A stretch of 64,000 bases of DNA from JAYRSJ01 sp041920215 (GTDB lineage Bacteria; Pseudomonadota; Gammaproteobacteria; Burkholderiales; Burkholderiaceae_C), in contig JAYRSJ010000002.1 of NCBI GenBank assembly GCA_041920215.1, forward strand, positions 203,417 through 267,416, read 5' to 3'. Both the position numbers and the translations under genes were made by a program. Under the pieces are notes generated by a model, which saw only the letters and a program-made list of their open reading frames with translations, did no database searches and was not told the origin of the DNA. Of this stretch, positions 1 through 7,752 are shown one piece after another (position 1 is the stretch's first letter; each line of letters begins with the position of its first letter).

Positions 1-297
1 CACCGCACTGGTCTCGCGGCCCGCCGACTGGATGCGGGCCATGCCCGGCGTGCCCTCGGCCAGCTGGATGCGCGCCCGGGCCAGACCGGGCAGGTCCAGC
101 GTGACCCAGATGTCGACCGGGCCGCTGGCCTTGCGCAGGCGGGCTGCAAGGGCGATGGGCCCATCCAGTGCCAGGGACTTGAGATCGGCGGACAGTGGCT
201 TGACCGACAGTGCGGGCGGTGTTTCTCCACCTCCACAGGCGCTCAGCAGGGCGGCAACAAGGATGGGCGCAGCGGCGCCCCGTGTGATCAGCTTCAT
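1..297 (-). CDS. Secreted lipoprotein, N-terminal 99 residues only (gene runs off the window)
   Basis: The start at 297 is preceded by a strong AGGAGG-type ribosome site. The product begins with a basic N-terminus, a hydrophobic stretch and a lipobox (LSAC, Cys21) followed by GGGE, so it should be exported and lipidated. The remaining residues resemble the propeptide-like lead of some large secreted subtilases (a segment reading roughly ASGPVDIWVTLD), but no catalytic region lies inside the window. A secreted S8 protease is therefore only a guess. It is transcribed in the same direction as the PEP-CTERM gene upstream, 109 bases away. The missing part lies to the left of base 1. Confidence 0.6.
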   Translation of the reverse strand, partial: MKLITRGAAAPILVAALLSACGGGETPPALSVKPLSADLKSLALDGPIALAARLRKASGPVDIWVTLDLPGLARARIQLAEGTPGMARIQSAGRETSAV

Positions 298-406
298 CTC
301 TATCCTCCTGGGCCGGCGACGCCTGGCGCCGCACGCTTGGGGTTTGATGGACAAGACCGCAGATATGCCGGGGCGCGCGCCCCCCCGGGGCGTGCCTGTT
401 GTTCGC

Positions 407-961
407 TCAGCGAGGCCTGCGCCGCCCTGCCAGCGCGGCCGCCAGCAGCGCGGCGCTCAGCAGCGCGATGCCGGCAGGTTCGGGCACCTGCAGGCTGCCC
501 GGGCCGCTGAAGCCGCGGATGCTGGCGCTGGCAGCGCCGCCGAAGCTGTCAAAGCTGGTGATGGCGAAGGCGAAACTGTCGCCCACATCGAGGAAGACCG
601 TGGCAAGGCCGGACTGGCCGCCCAGCATGTCGTCCACCAGCGAGGTGAACAAGCCATTCAGGATGTAGCCGAAGGGGTCCCAGCTGGCGTCCAGATCGTC
701 GGTCTGGTAGGCCCAGCTGAACTCGATGAAACCTTGATGGGCACTCGTGAAGCCCAGCGATGTGGTCGCCTCGCCGAGGCCGTTGTTGGCGCCGGTCAGC
801 TGGGCCGAATGGGCGTCGATGGACCAGCTGCCGTCACCGTTGCCGCTGTTGCCGCCGCTCCAGTTGGCCGGCGCGTAGGGGCCGGTGAAACCGCTGACCG
901 GGCCCGCCTGGGCCAGCCAGGACGCACATGCAAGGATCAGAACCGAGGCCAGACGTTTCAT
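407..961 (-). CDS. PEP-CTERM sorting-domain protein, function unknown
   Basis: 184-residue secreted protein. A Sec signal peptide (residues 1-19, ending AQA) is followed by a Gly/Ser/Asn-rich beta-type body of about 140 residues with no recognised catalytic motif. The C-terminus is a textbook PEP-CTERM signal: VPEP at about 159-162, a hydrophobic helix, then GRRRPR. In known systems an exosortase (EpsH/XrtA type) cleaves at PEP and the protein travels to the surface or the exopolysaccharide matrix. No exosortase gene lies in the window, but the neighbouring EPS operon is of the class that accompanies such systems. GGAG sits about 6 bases before the ATG at 961. Confidence 0.85.
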   Translation of the reverse strand: MKRLASVLILACASWLAQAGPVSGFTGPYAPANWSGGNSGNGDGSWSIDAHSAQLTGANNGLGEATTSLGFTSAHQGFIEFSWAYQTDDLDASWDPFGYILNGLFTSLVDDMLGGQSGLATVFLDVGDSFAFAITSFDSFGGAASASIRGFSGPGSLQVPEPAGIALLSAALLAAALAGRRRPR

Positions 962-1077
962 GGGGGGCTCCAGTTGGCAGAACGGTGCTGGCGCCTACGC
1001 AAGACACATGCCTGCAGCCAAAAGTCATGGCCGATCAGGCGCTTAGTGGCGCGGCAGGGCGCTGCCGGTGGCGCGAC

Positions 1078-1113
1078 GTAAAGCCTGCCGACACCGGGTT
1101 ATCCCGGGCAGGC
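1078..1113 (-). terminator. Candidate terminator of the EPS/rhamnose operon
   Basis: Interrupted inverted repeat. GCCTGCC (1083-1089) pairs with GGCAGGC (1107-1113) around an inner CCGGG/CCCGG element. Reading on the minus strand the stem is followed by TTTAC. It lies about 90 bases past the stop of the last gene of the minus-strand operon. The U-tract is short, so termination is plausible rather than certain. Confidence 0.4.
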
Positions 1114-1138
1114 AAGACCCGGCACCCGTGCGGCGGAC

Positions 1139-1180
1139 TCAGTCAAAGCGGCTTGCCGCGGCCAGCAGCGGGGCGCGGGC
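1139..1180 (-). pseudogene. Relic of the 3' end of a second rfbC copy
   Basis: These 42 bases align without gaps to the last 42 bases of rfbC (1842-1883): 35 of 42 positions match, including 20 in a row. Read on the minus strand they encode ARAPLLAAASRFD-stop against ARAPLLAEARHFD-stop in rfbC, so frame and stop codon are kept. Upstream of position 1180 the similarity ends. The relic sits just past the DUF3617 gene, so that gene is flanked by two rfbC-like ends. This suggests a past duplication or recombination at the operon's distal end. Confidence 0.6.
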
Positions 1181-1202
1181 CGCAGGCCGCAGCCGGGCTG
1201 AA

Positions 1203-1808
1203 TCAGGGCTGCTTGGGGCAGCTCGGACCGACCCAGCTCTGGCGGCTTTCCATGCTGAACTGGTAGCGGCCGTCGCCGCTGGGCTTGACGCCGGGCAGCT
1301 GCGCGGCCTGGGGGAAGCGGCCGCTGCCCTTGAAGCTGCTGCTGCCCTCGGTGTCGCTGTGGGCGGTGTAGCTGCCCTCGATGTCGCCGCTATAGCCCTG
1401 GGGGTCGTTGCAGCGGCCCTTCAGGCCCAGGGTGTTGCCGCTGATCTGGGTGATCTGGTAGCGGCACTGCGGCGTTTCCTTGTGCATCCTGGCCAGCAGG
1501 GCCTGCGGGTCCTTGAGCTGGCGCGCCTCCTCGGGCGTCAGGCAGTCCAGGGTCTGGCCGGGCTGGCCCTGGGCCTTCATCATCGCGTCGAACTGGGCAC
1601 GCTGCTCGGCCGGCAGGTTCTTCAGCATCTCGGCCTGGGATTTGCGCAGCGTGGCGAAGATGTCCTGGCCGTTGAGCAGCATCTTGCCCTCGGACTTCCA
1701 GAGCCCTGGCCGCGGCTGGATCGACAGCACCTGGGCCTGGGCGGCGAAAGTGCCGAGGGCGAGCAGCAGGCCGGCAACGGTGCCGAGACGGTGGCGGAAG
1801 GGGGTCAT
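1203..1808 (-). CDS. DUF3617 periplasmic protein
   Basis: 201 residues with a signal peptide ending AQAQ (about residue 26) and a mature domain typical of DUF3617. The usual opening about PRPGLWK is present, with four cysteines spread through the domain (in DCLTPEE, PQCRYQ, GRCNDP and PSCPK), compatible with two disulfides. The biochemical function of the family is unknown. It is the last gene of the EPS/rhamnose operon, 33 bases after rfbC, with a GGGAGAAG ribosome site. Its place there may be incidental, because relics of rfbC lie on both sides. Confidence 0.8.
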   Translation of the reverse strand: MTPFRHRLGTVAGLLLALGTFAAQAQVLSIQPRPGLWKSEGKMLLNGQDIFATLRKSQAEMLKNLPAEQRAQFDAMMKAQGQPGQTLDCLTPEEARQLKDPQALLARMHKETPQCRYQITQISGNTLGLKGRCNDPQGYSGDIEGSYTAHSDTEGSSSFKGSGRFPQAAQLPGVKPSGDGRYQFSMESRQSWVGPSCPKQP

Positions 1809-1841
1809 GGCTTCTTCTCCCTGGCTGGCGGTGGTGGGTTT

Positions 1842-2393
1842 TCAGTCGAAATGCCGGGCCTCGGCCAGCAGCGGGGCGCGGGCGTCCTTGTCGGCCAGCA
1901 GCGGGGCTAGCCCCAGCTCGGGCCATTGAATGCCGATCGCCGCATCGTCCCAGCGCACCGCGCCCTCGGCCTGCGGGGCATAGACATCGGTGGTCTTGTA
2001 GAGGAAGTCGGCGCTCTCGCTGAGCACCAGAAAGCCATGGGCAAAGCCCGGCGGTATCCACAGCTGGCGGTGGTTGTCGGCGCTCAGCTCGACACCCTCC
2101 CAGCGGCCGAAGTTGGGGCTGCTCTTGCGCATGTCCACCGCCACATCGAAGACGGCACCGCTGACCACCCGCACCAGCTTGCCCTGGGCATGCGGCGGCA
2201 GCTGGAAATGCAGGCCGCGCAGCACGCCGCGGCAGGAGCGCGAATGGTTGTCCTGCACGAAGCGCACCGGATAGCCGACGGCCTCGTTGAAGACGCGCTC
2301 ATTCCAGCTCTCGGTAAAGAAGCCGCGGGCATCGCCGAACACCCGGGGCTCGACGATCAGCACCTCGGGCAGCGCGGTTGGGGTTACTTTCAT
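1842..2393 (-). CDS. rfbC: dTDP-4-dehydrorhamnose 3,5-epimerase
   Basis: 183-residue cupin-fold epimerase that converts dTDP-4-keto-6-deoxyglucose to dTDP-4-keto-L-rhamnose, third step of the dTDP-L-rhamnose pathway. Family landmarks are present: FFTESWNE near residue 26, the catalytic-His region HSRSCRGVLRGLHFQ near residue 50, and the DFLYKTTDVYAP segment around residue 130. Length is typical. It begins 2 bases after rfbA. The C-terminus carries a small internal duplication (APLLADKD then APLLAEAR). A degenerate copy of the last 42 bases occurs at 1139-1180. Confidence 0.95.
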   Translation of the reverse strand: MKVTPTALPEVLIVEPRVFGDARGFFTESWNERVFNEAVGYPVRFVQDNHSRSCRGVLRGLHFQLPPHAQGKLVRVVSGAVFDVAVDMRKSSPNFGRWEGVELSADNHRQLWIPPGFAHGFLVLSESADFLYKTTDVYAPQAEGAVRWDDAAIGIQWPELGLAPLLADKDARAPLLAEARHFD

Positions 2394-2395
2394 GG

Positions 2396-3289
2396 TCAGA
2401 AGGCTTTCTCGCCAAGCAGCTGCATCAGGTACTGGCCATAGCCGTTCTTCAGCAGCGGCTGGGCGAGGCGCTGCAGCTGCTCGGCCGTGATCCAGCCGGC
2501 GCGGTAGGCGATCTCCTCGGGGCAGGCCACCTTGAGCCCCTGGCGCTTCTCCAGCGTCGCGATGAACTGGCCGGCCTCCAGCAGGCTGTCGTGGGTGCCG
2601 GTGTCCAGCCAGGCATAGCCGCGGCCCATGATCTCGACCTGCAGCTCGCCCTGGCGCAGGTACTGGGCATTGACGTCGGTGATCTCCAGCTCGCCGCGCG
2701 CCGAGGGCTTGATGCCGGCGGCGATCTCGCAGACCTGGCTGTCGTAGAAGTAGAGGCCGGTGACCGCGTAATTGCTCTTCGGCGCCCGGGGCTTCTCCTC
2801 GATCGACAGGGCCTGCTGCCGGGCGTCGAACTCGACCACGCCGTAGCGCTCGGGGTCGGTCACATGGTAGGCAAAGACGGTGGCGCCGCTGCTGCGCGCG
2901 GTGGCGCTGCCCAGCAGGCCCTGGAAATCATGGCCGTAGAAGATGTTGTCGCCCAGCACCAGGGCGCTGGGCGCGCCGTTGATGAAGTCCTTGCCCAGGA
3001 TGAAGGCCTGGGCCAGGCCGTCGGGACTGGGCTGCACGCAGTAGCTGAGATTGAGACCCCAGCGCGCCCCATCGCCCAGCAGGGCCTCGAAGCGCGGCAG
3101 GTCCTGCGGCGTGCTGATGATCAGGATGTCGCGTATGCCGGCCAGCATCAGGCTGCTGAGCGGGTAATAGATCATCGGCTTGTCGTAGATGGGCAGCAGC
3201 TGCTTGCTCAGGGCCAGGGTGGCCGGATGCAGCCGGGTGCCGGAGCCGCCGGCCAGGATGATGCCCTTGCGGGTGGGACTGGTGCTCAT
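2396..3289 (-). CDS. rfbA: Glucose-1-phosphate thymidylyltransferase
   Basis: 297 residues; makes dTDP-glucose from glucose-1-phosphate and dTTP, first step towards dTDP-L-rhamnose. The nucleotidyltransferase signature GGSGTRLHPAT with downstream SKQLLPIYDKPMIYYPLS is intact near the N-terminus, and the length is standard. I take the ATG at 3289, which shares its A with the rfbD stop (TGATG), rather than the TTG one codon upstream. Such coupling indicates translational linkage with rfbD. Confidence 0.96.
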   Translation of the reverse strand: MSTSPTRKGIILAGGSGTRLHPATLALSKQLLPIYDKPMIYYPLSSLMLAGIRDILIISTPQDLPRFEALLGDGARWGLNLSYCVQPSPDGLAQAFILGKDFINGAPSALVLGDNIFYGHDFQGLLGSATARSSGATVFAYHVTDPERYGVVEFDARQQALSIEEKPRAPKSNYAVTGLYFYDSQVCEIAAGIKPSARGELEITDVNAQYLRQGELQVEIMGRGYAWLDTGTHDSLLEAGQFIATLEKRQGLKVACPEEIAYRAGWITAEQLQRLAQPLLKNGYGQYLMQLLGEKAF

Positions 3290-4170
3290 CAAAGTATCTC
3301 CATCAGCATGCGGTCGACGCCCTGCTGCCAGTGCGGCAGGCGCAGGCCGAAGGCCTGCTGCAGCTTGGCGGTGCCAAGCCGCGAGTTCAGCGGCCGGCGC
3401 GCCGGGGTGGGGTAGTCGCTGGTCGGTATCGGCAGGATCTGGTCCGCGGCGACCTTGAGCGCGGCGCCGCGGGCGCGGGCGAACTCGATGACATGCCGGG
3501 CATAGGCATGCCAGCTGGTCTCGCCGCCGGCCGCGGCGTGATAGAGGCCGCCCAGCTCGGGCCGGGCCAGCGTGGCGCGGATCATGTGGGCGCTCAGGTC
3601 GGCCAGCAGCTCGGCGCCGGTGGGCGCGCCGATCTGGTCGGCGATGACCTTGAGCTGCTCGCGCTCGGCCGCCAGCTTGAGCATGGTCTTGGCGAAGTTG
3701 CCGCCGCGCGCCGCATAGACCCAGCTGGTGCGCAGGATCAGGTGGGCGCAGCCGCTGGCCGCGACGGCCAGATCGCCCTCGAGCTTGGTGGCGCCATAGA
3801 CGCTCAGCGGCGCGGTGGCATGCTCTTCGCTGCGTGCCGCATCGCCGCTGCCGTCGTAGACGTAGTCGGTGCTGTAGTGCAGCAGCAGGGCCCCGCTGGC
3901 GGCGGCCTCGGCGGCCAGCCTGGCCGGCGCCACGGCGTTGATGGCGCGCGCCAGCGCCGGCTCGCTCTCGGCCTTGTCGACGGCGGTGTGGGCCGCCGCA
4001 TTGACGATGACCCGTGGCGCGACGCCACGCACCAGGGCGATCAGCGCCTCGGGTTCGGCCAGATTGCAGCCGTCGTCGAGGTCGCGGCAGACCAGCTCAC
4101 CCAGCGGCGCCAGCGCGCGCTGCAGCTCCCAGCCGACCTGGCCGTTCTTTCCCAGCAGCAGAATCTTCAT
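3289..4170 (-). CDS. rfbD: dTDP-4-dehydrorhamnose reductase
   Basis: 293-residue SDR-family reductase that makes dTDP-L-rhamnose from the 4-keto intermediate. The Rossmann opening MKILLLGKNGQVGWEL and the catalytic YGATK motif are present. The start at 4170 is preferred over an in-frame upstream codon because it gives the canonical N-terminus and begins 4 bases after the rfbB stop. The stop overlaps the rfbA start by one base. Confidence 0.95.
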   Translation of the reverse strand: MKILLLGKNGQVGWELQRALAPLGELVCRDLDDGCNLAEPEALIALVRGVAPRVIVNAAAHTAVDKAESEPALARAINAVAPARLAAEAAASGALLLHYSTDYVYDGSGDAARSEEHATAPLSVYGATKLEGDLAVAASGCAHLILRTSWVYAARGGNFAKTMLKLAAEREQLKVIADQIGAPTGAELLADLSAHMIRATLARPELGGLYHAAAGGETSWHAYARHVIEFARARGAALKVAADQILPIPTSDYPTPARRPLNSRLGTAKLQQAFGLRLPHWQQGVDRMLMEIL

Positions 4171-4174
4171 CGCA

Positions 4175-5233
4175 TCAGCTCCCGTACTGCTGGCTGAGCC
4201 AGTCGCGGTAGCTGCCGCTCTGCACATGGGCCACCCAGTCCAGGTTGTCGAGATACCACTGCACCGTCTTGCGTATGCCGGTGGCGAAGGTCTCGGCCGG
4301 GCGCCAGCCCAGCTCGCGCTCGATCTTGCGGGCGTCGATCGCGTAGCGGCGGTCGTGGCCGGGACGGTCCTTCACATAGGTGATCAGGCGGCTGTAGGGG
4401 CCGGCGGGGTCGGGCCTGAGCTCGTCGAGCAGCGCGCACACCGTCTTGACGATGTCGATATTGGCCATCTCGTTCCAGCCGCCCACGTTGTAGACCTCGC
4501 CGACGCGGCCGCCGGCCAGCACCGCACGGATCGCGGCCGCATGGTCCTTCACATAGAGCCAGTCGCGGATCTGCTGGCCGTCGCCATAGACCGGCAGGGG
4601 CTTGGCCGCAAGCGCGTTGACGATCATCAGCGGGATCAGCTTCTCGGGGAAGTGGTAGGGGCCGTAGTTATTGCTGCAGTTGGTGGTCAGCACCGGCAGG
4701 CCATAGGTGTGGTGCCAGGCTCGCACCAGGTGGTCGCTGGCGGCCTTGCTGGCCGAGTAGGGGCTGTTGGGTTCGTAGGGATGGTCTTCCGCAAACGGTG
4801 GGTCGTCGGCCTTCAGGGAGCCATAGACCTCGTCGGTGGAGACATGGTGGAAGCGGAAGGCCTGCTTGGCGTCTTCAGCCAGGGCCGACCAGTAGGCGCG
4901 GGCGGCTTCCAGCAGCGTGAACGTGCCCTCGACATTGGTCTTGATGAAGGCGCCGGGGCCGCTGATCGAGCGGTCCACATGGCTCTCGGCCGCGAAGTGG
5001 ATCAGCGCGCGCGGCCGGTGCTCGACCAGCAGGCGGTCGACCAGGGCGCGGTCGCAGATATCGCCCTTGACGAAGACATGGCGCGCATCGCCCTGCAGGC
5101 GGGCCAGGTTCTCCAGATTGCCCGCATAGCTGAGGACGTCGAGATTGACGACGGTTTCGTCGCACTGGGCCAGCCAGTCCAGCACGAAGTTGCTGCCTAT
5201 GAAGCCGGCGCCGCCGGTGACCAGAATGCTCAT
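4175..5233 (-). CDS. rfbB: dTDP-glucose 4,6-dehydratase
   Basis: 352-residue extended SDR enzyme that converts dTDP-glucose to dTDP-4-keto-6-deoxyglucose. It opens with MSILVTGGAGFIGSNF (NAD-binding GxxGxxG). The catalytic YSASKAASDH motif and the HVSTDEVYG segment with active-site Thr-Asp-Glu are present. Length is typical. It lies 9 bases after manC/cpsB and 4 bases before rfbD within the same operon. Confidence 0.96.
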   Translation of the reverse strand: MSILVTGGAGFIGSNFVLDWLAQCDETVVNLDVLSYAGNLENLARLQGDARHVFVKGDICDRALVDRLLVEHRPRALIHFAAESHVDRSISGPGAFIKTNVEGTFTLLEAARAYWSALAEDAKQAFRFHHVSTDEVYGSLKADDPPFAEDHPYEPNSPYSASKAASDHLVRAWHHTYGLPVLTTNCSNNYGPYHFPEKLIPLMIVNALAAKPLPVYGDGQQIRDWLYVKDHAAAIRAVLAGGRVGEVYNVGGWNEMANIDIVKTVCALLDELRPDPAGPYSRLITYVKDRPGHDRRYAIDARKIERELGWRPAETFATGIRKTVQWYLDNLDWVAHVQSGSYRDWLSQQYGS

Positions 5234-5242
5234 GGTGAAAAA

Positions 5243-6712
5243 CTACTTTCTTCCGTAGGTGTCCTCGAAGCGGACGATATCGTCCTCGCCGAGATAGGAG
5301 CCGGACTGCACCTCGATGATCTCCAGCGGCAGCTTGCCCGGGTTGGCCAGGCGGTGCACCTGGCCCAGCGGGATGTAGGTGCTCTGGTTCTCGCTGAGCA
5401 TGATGGTGCTGTCGCCGTTGGTGACCTCGGCCGTGCCCGAGACCACGATCCAGTGCTCGGCGCGGTGGTGGTGCATCTGCAGGCTCAGGGAGGCACCGGG
5501 CTTGACCATGATGCGCTTGACCTGGAAGCGCGGACCGGCGTCGATGCTGTCGTACCAGCCCCAGGGCCGGTGCACCTTGCGGTGCAGGTTCATCTCGCCG
5601 CGGCCACCGCTTTGCAGCTGCTGGACGATCTTCTTGACGTCCTGGCTCTTGCTGCGGTCGGCCACCAGCACGGCGTCCGGTGTCTCGACCACCACCACAT
5701 CGTCCAACCCCACCACGCTGACGAGTCGGCTGGTTGCCTGCACCAGGGTGTTGCGGCTGTCGCTGGCGAGGGCGTCGCCGCGCAGCACATTGCCGAACTC
5801 GTCCTTGGCGCCCACCTGCCAGACGGCCTCCCAGGCGCCCAGGTCGCTCCAGCCGGCATCCAGCTCGACCATCAGCAGCGGGATATCGCTGCCGGGGCAG
5901 CGCTCCATCACCGCATAGTCCACCGACTCGCTGGGCACGGCCGCGAACTCGGCCTGGCCCGGGCGCACGAACTTGGCGTCCACCGTGCGTGCGGCGAAGG
6001 CCTGGCGGGTGGCCGCCAGGATGTCGGGCCGGAAGCGCTCCAGGGCCGCGATCCAGCTGCTGGCGCGCAGCACGAACATGCCGCTGTTCCAGAAATAGCT
6101 GCCCTCGGCCAGATAGCGCTCGGCGGTGGCCTGGTCGGGCTTCTCGACGAACTGCGCCACGGCCAGCGCGGCGCCCTGCTTCTCGGTGCGGATATAGCCG
6201 TAGCCGGTCTCGGGCCGCTCGGGCGTGATGCCCAGGATCACGATGGCGCCGCTGGCGGCCGCGCGCACCGCGCGCTGCAGCGCCGCGGTGAAGACCTCGG
6301 GGCGGGTGACGGTCTGGTCGGCCGGCGTCACCACCAGCACCGGGTCAGCGCCGTCTTCCAGCGCCTGCAGCGCGGCCAGCGTCAGCGCCGGCGCGGTGTT
6401 GCGGCCCATGGGCTCCAGCAGCACCGCGCCGGGCGCCAGCGCGGTTTCGCGCAGCTGGTCCAGCACCAGGAAGCGGTGCTCCTCGTTGCCGACGATCAGC
6501 GCCGGCAGCAGGGCCAGGTCTTGCGCGTCGGGGCCTTCGGTCAGCGCGGCGATGCGCTGCGCGGCCTGCTGGAACAGGCTGCTGTTGCCCTCCAGCACCA
6601 GGAACTGCTTGGGGTAGCCGGCACGCGACAGCGGCCACAGCCGCGTGCCGCTGCCGCCGGCCATGATGACGCCCTGGACGGGGAGGGTGGGGGATGGGGT
6701 GCTGCTGCTCAT
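5243..6712 (-). CDS. cpsB: Mannose-1-phosphate guanylyltransferase / mannose-6-phosphate isomerase
   Basis: 489-residue bifunctional enzyme of the ManC/CpsB/AlgA family, making GDP-mannose for polysaccharide synthesis. The N-terminal nucleotidyltransferase domain has GGSGTRLWPLSR and GYPKQFLVL. The C-terminal type II isomerase cupin carries PWGWYDSID and the metal-binding HHHRAEHW cluster. The ATG at 6712 overlaps the galE stop (ATGA). An in-frame codon further upstream would add 18 residues inside galE and is not preferred. Confidence 0.93.
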   Translation of the reverse strand: MSSSTPSPTLPVQGVIMAGGSGTRLWPLSRAGYPKQFLVLEGNSSLFQQAAQRIAALTEGPDAQDLALLPALIVGNEEHRFLVLDQLRETALAPGAVLLEPMGRNTAPALTLAALQALEDGADPVLVVTPADQTVTRPEVFTAALQRAVRAAASGAIVILGITPERPETGYGYIRTEKQGAALAVAQFVEKPDQATAERYLAEGSYFWNSGMFVLRASSWIAALERFRPDILAATRQAFAARTVDAKFVRPGQAEFAAVPSESVDYAVMERCPGSDIPLLMVELDAGWSDLGAWEAVWQVGAKDEFGNVLRGDALASDSRNTLVQATSRLVSVVGLDDVVVVETPDAVLVADRSKSQDVKKIVQQLQSGGRGEMNLHRKVHRPWGWYDSIDAGPRFQVKRIMVKPGASLSLQMHHHRAEHWIVVSGTAEVTNGDSTIMLSENQSTYIPLGQVHRLANPGKLPLEIIEVQSGSYLGEDDIVRFEDTYGRK

Positions 6713-7728
6713 GCTGAGGAAAAGCCGTTCGGGTTCAGATGCTGCCAGCGCCAGCTGTCGGCGCACATGCGGTCCAGATCATGGACGGCCTGCCAGCCCA
6801 GCAACTCGCGCGCCAGCGCGGGGTCGGCATAGCAGGCCGCCACATCGCCGGGGCGGCGCTCGACGATGCGGTAGGGGATGGGCCGGCCGCTGGCCTGCTG
6901 GTAGGCGCGCAGTACCTCCAGCACGCTGTAGCCACGGCCGGTGCCCAGATTGACGGTGAAGCTCGCGCTGCCTTCCAGCAGGCGGGCCAGCGCGGCCACA
7001 TGGCCGGCGGCCAGGTCCAGCACATGGATGTAGTCGCGCACGCCGGTGCCGTCGGGCGTGTCGTAGTCGCCGCCGAAGACCTGCAACTCGGCGCGCCGCC
7101 CCACCGCCACCTGGGCCACATAGGGCATCAGATTGTTGGGGATGCCGCGCGGGTCCTCGCCGATCAGACCGCTCTCATGCGCACCCACCGGATTGAAGTA
7201 GCGCAGGCAGGCCGTGCGCCAGCGCGGCTCGGCGGCGCCCAGATCGCGCAGGATCTGCTCGCCCATCAGCTTGGTCTGGCCATAGGGGTTGACCGCCGAG
7301 AGGGGCGCGTCCTCGCGCAGCGGCAGCTGCTCGGGTGTGCCGTAGACGGTGGCGCTGGAGCTGAAGACGATGCGCTCGCAGCCATGGCGGCGCATGGCCT
7401 CGCAGACGCTGATCAGCCCGCCCAGATTGTTGCGGTAATAGGCCAGCGGCAGCGCGCTCGATTCGCCCACCGCCTTGAAGGCCGCGAAATGCACGACGGC
7501 GTCTATCGCCTGCCCGGCGAAGACGCTGTCCAGCACGGCAGCGTCGCTCACATCGCCCGGCACGAAGTGGATCGCCTGGCCGGCCAGGCGCTCCAGCCGG
7601 CGCAGCACCTCGGGCGAGCTGTTGGAGAAATCGTCGATGCCCAGCACCCGGTGGCCGGCCGCCAGCAGGGCCAGCCAGGTGTGGGAGGCGATATAGCCGG
7701 CGGCGCCGGTCAGCAGGATGGTGGCCAT
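6709..7728 (-). CDS. galE: UDP-glucose 4-epimerase
   Basis: 339-residue SDR epimerase interconverting UDP-glucose and UDP-galactose. It has the N-terminal TGAAGYIASHT nucleotide motif, FSSSATVYG, and the catalytic NPYGQTK (Tyr-xxx-Lys). The distal PDGTGVRDYIHVLDLA segment is characteristic of GalE. Length is standard. It supplies a galactosyl donor for the EPS and lies 24 bases after epsL. Confidence 0.95.
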   Translation of the reverse strand: MATILLTGAAGYIASHTWLALLAAGHRVLGIDDFSNSSPEVLRRLERLAGQAIHFVPGDVSDAAVLDSVFAGQAIDAVVHFAAFKAVGESSALPLAYYRNNLGGLISVCEAMRRHGCERIVFSSSATVYGTPEQLPLREDAPLSAVNPYGQTKLMGEQILRDLGAAEPRWRTACLRYFNPVGAHESGLIGEDPRGIPNNLMPYVAQVAVGRRAELQVFGGDYDTPDGTGVRDYIHVLDLAAGHVAALARLLEGSASFTVNLGTGRGYSVLEVLRAYQQASGRPIPYRIVERRPGDVAACYADPALARELLGWQAVHDLDRMCADSWRWQHLNPNGFSSA

Positions 7729-7752
7729 GGGGCGTGCAGGGGTGGCGCCGGT

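Noticed and set aside
370..383. GGGGCGCGCGCCCC palindrome as a terminator of the PEP-CTERM gene
   Set aside because: Perfect dyad but no T-run on either side. In DNA of this GC content such short palindromes are common.
3938..6832. A 964-residue open frame antisense to rfbD, rfbB and cpsB
   Set aside because: It mirrors conserved genes on the other strand and has no family resemblance of its own.
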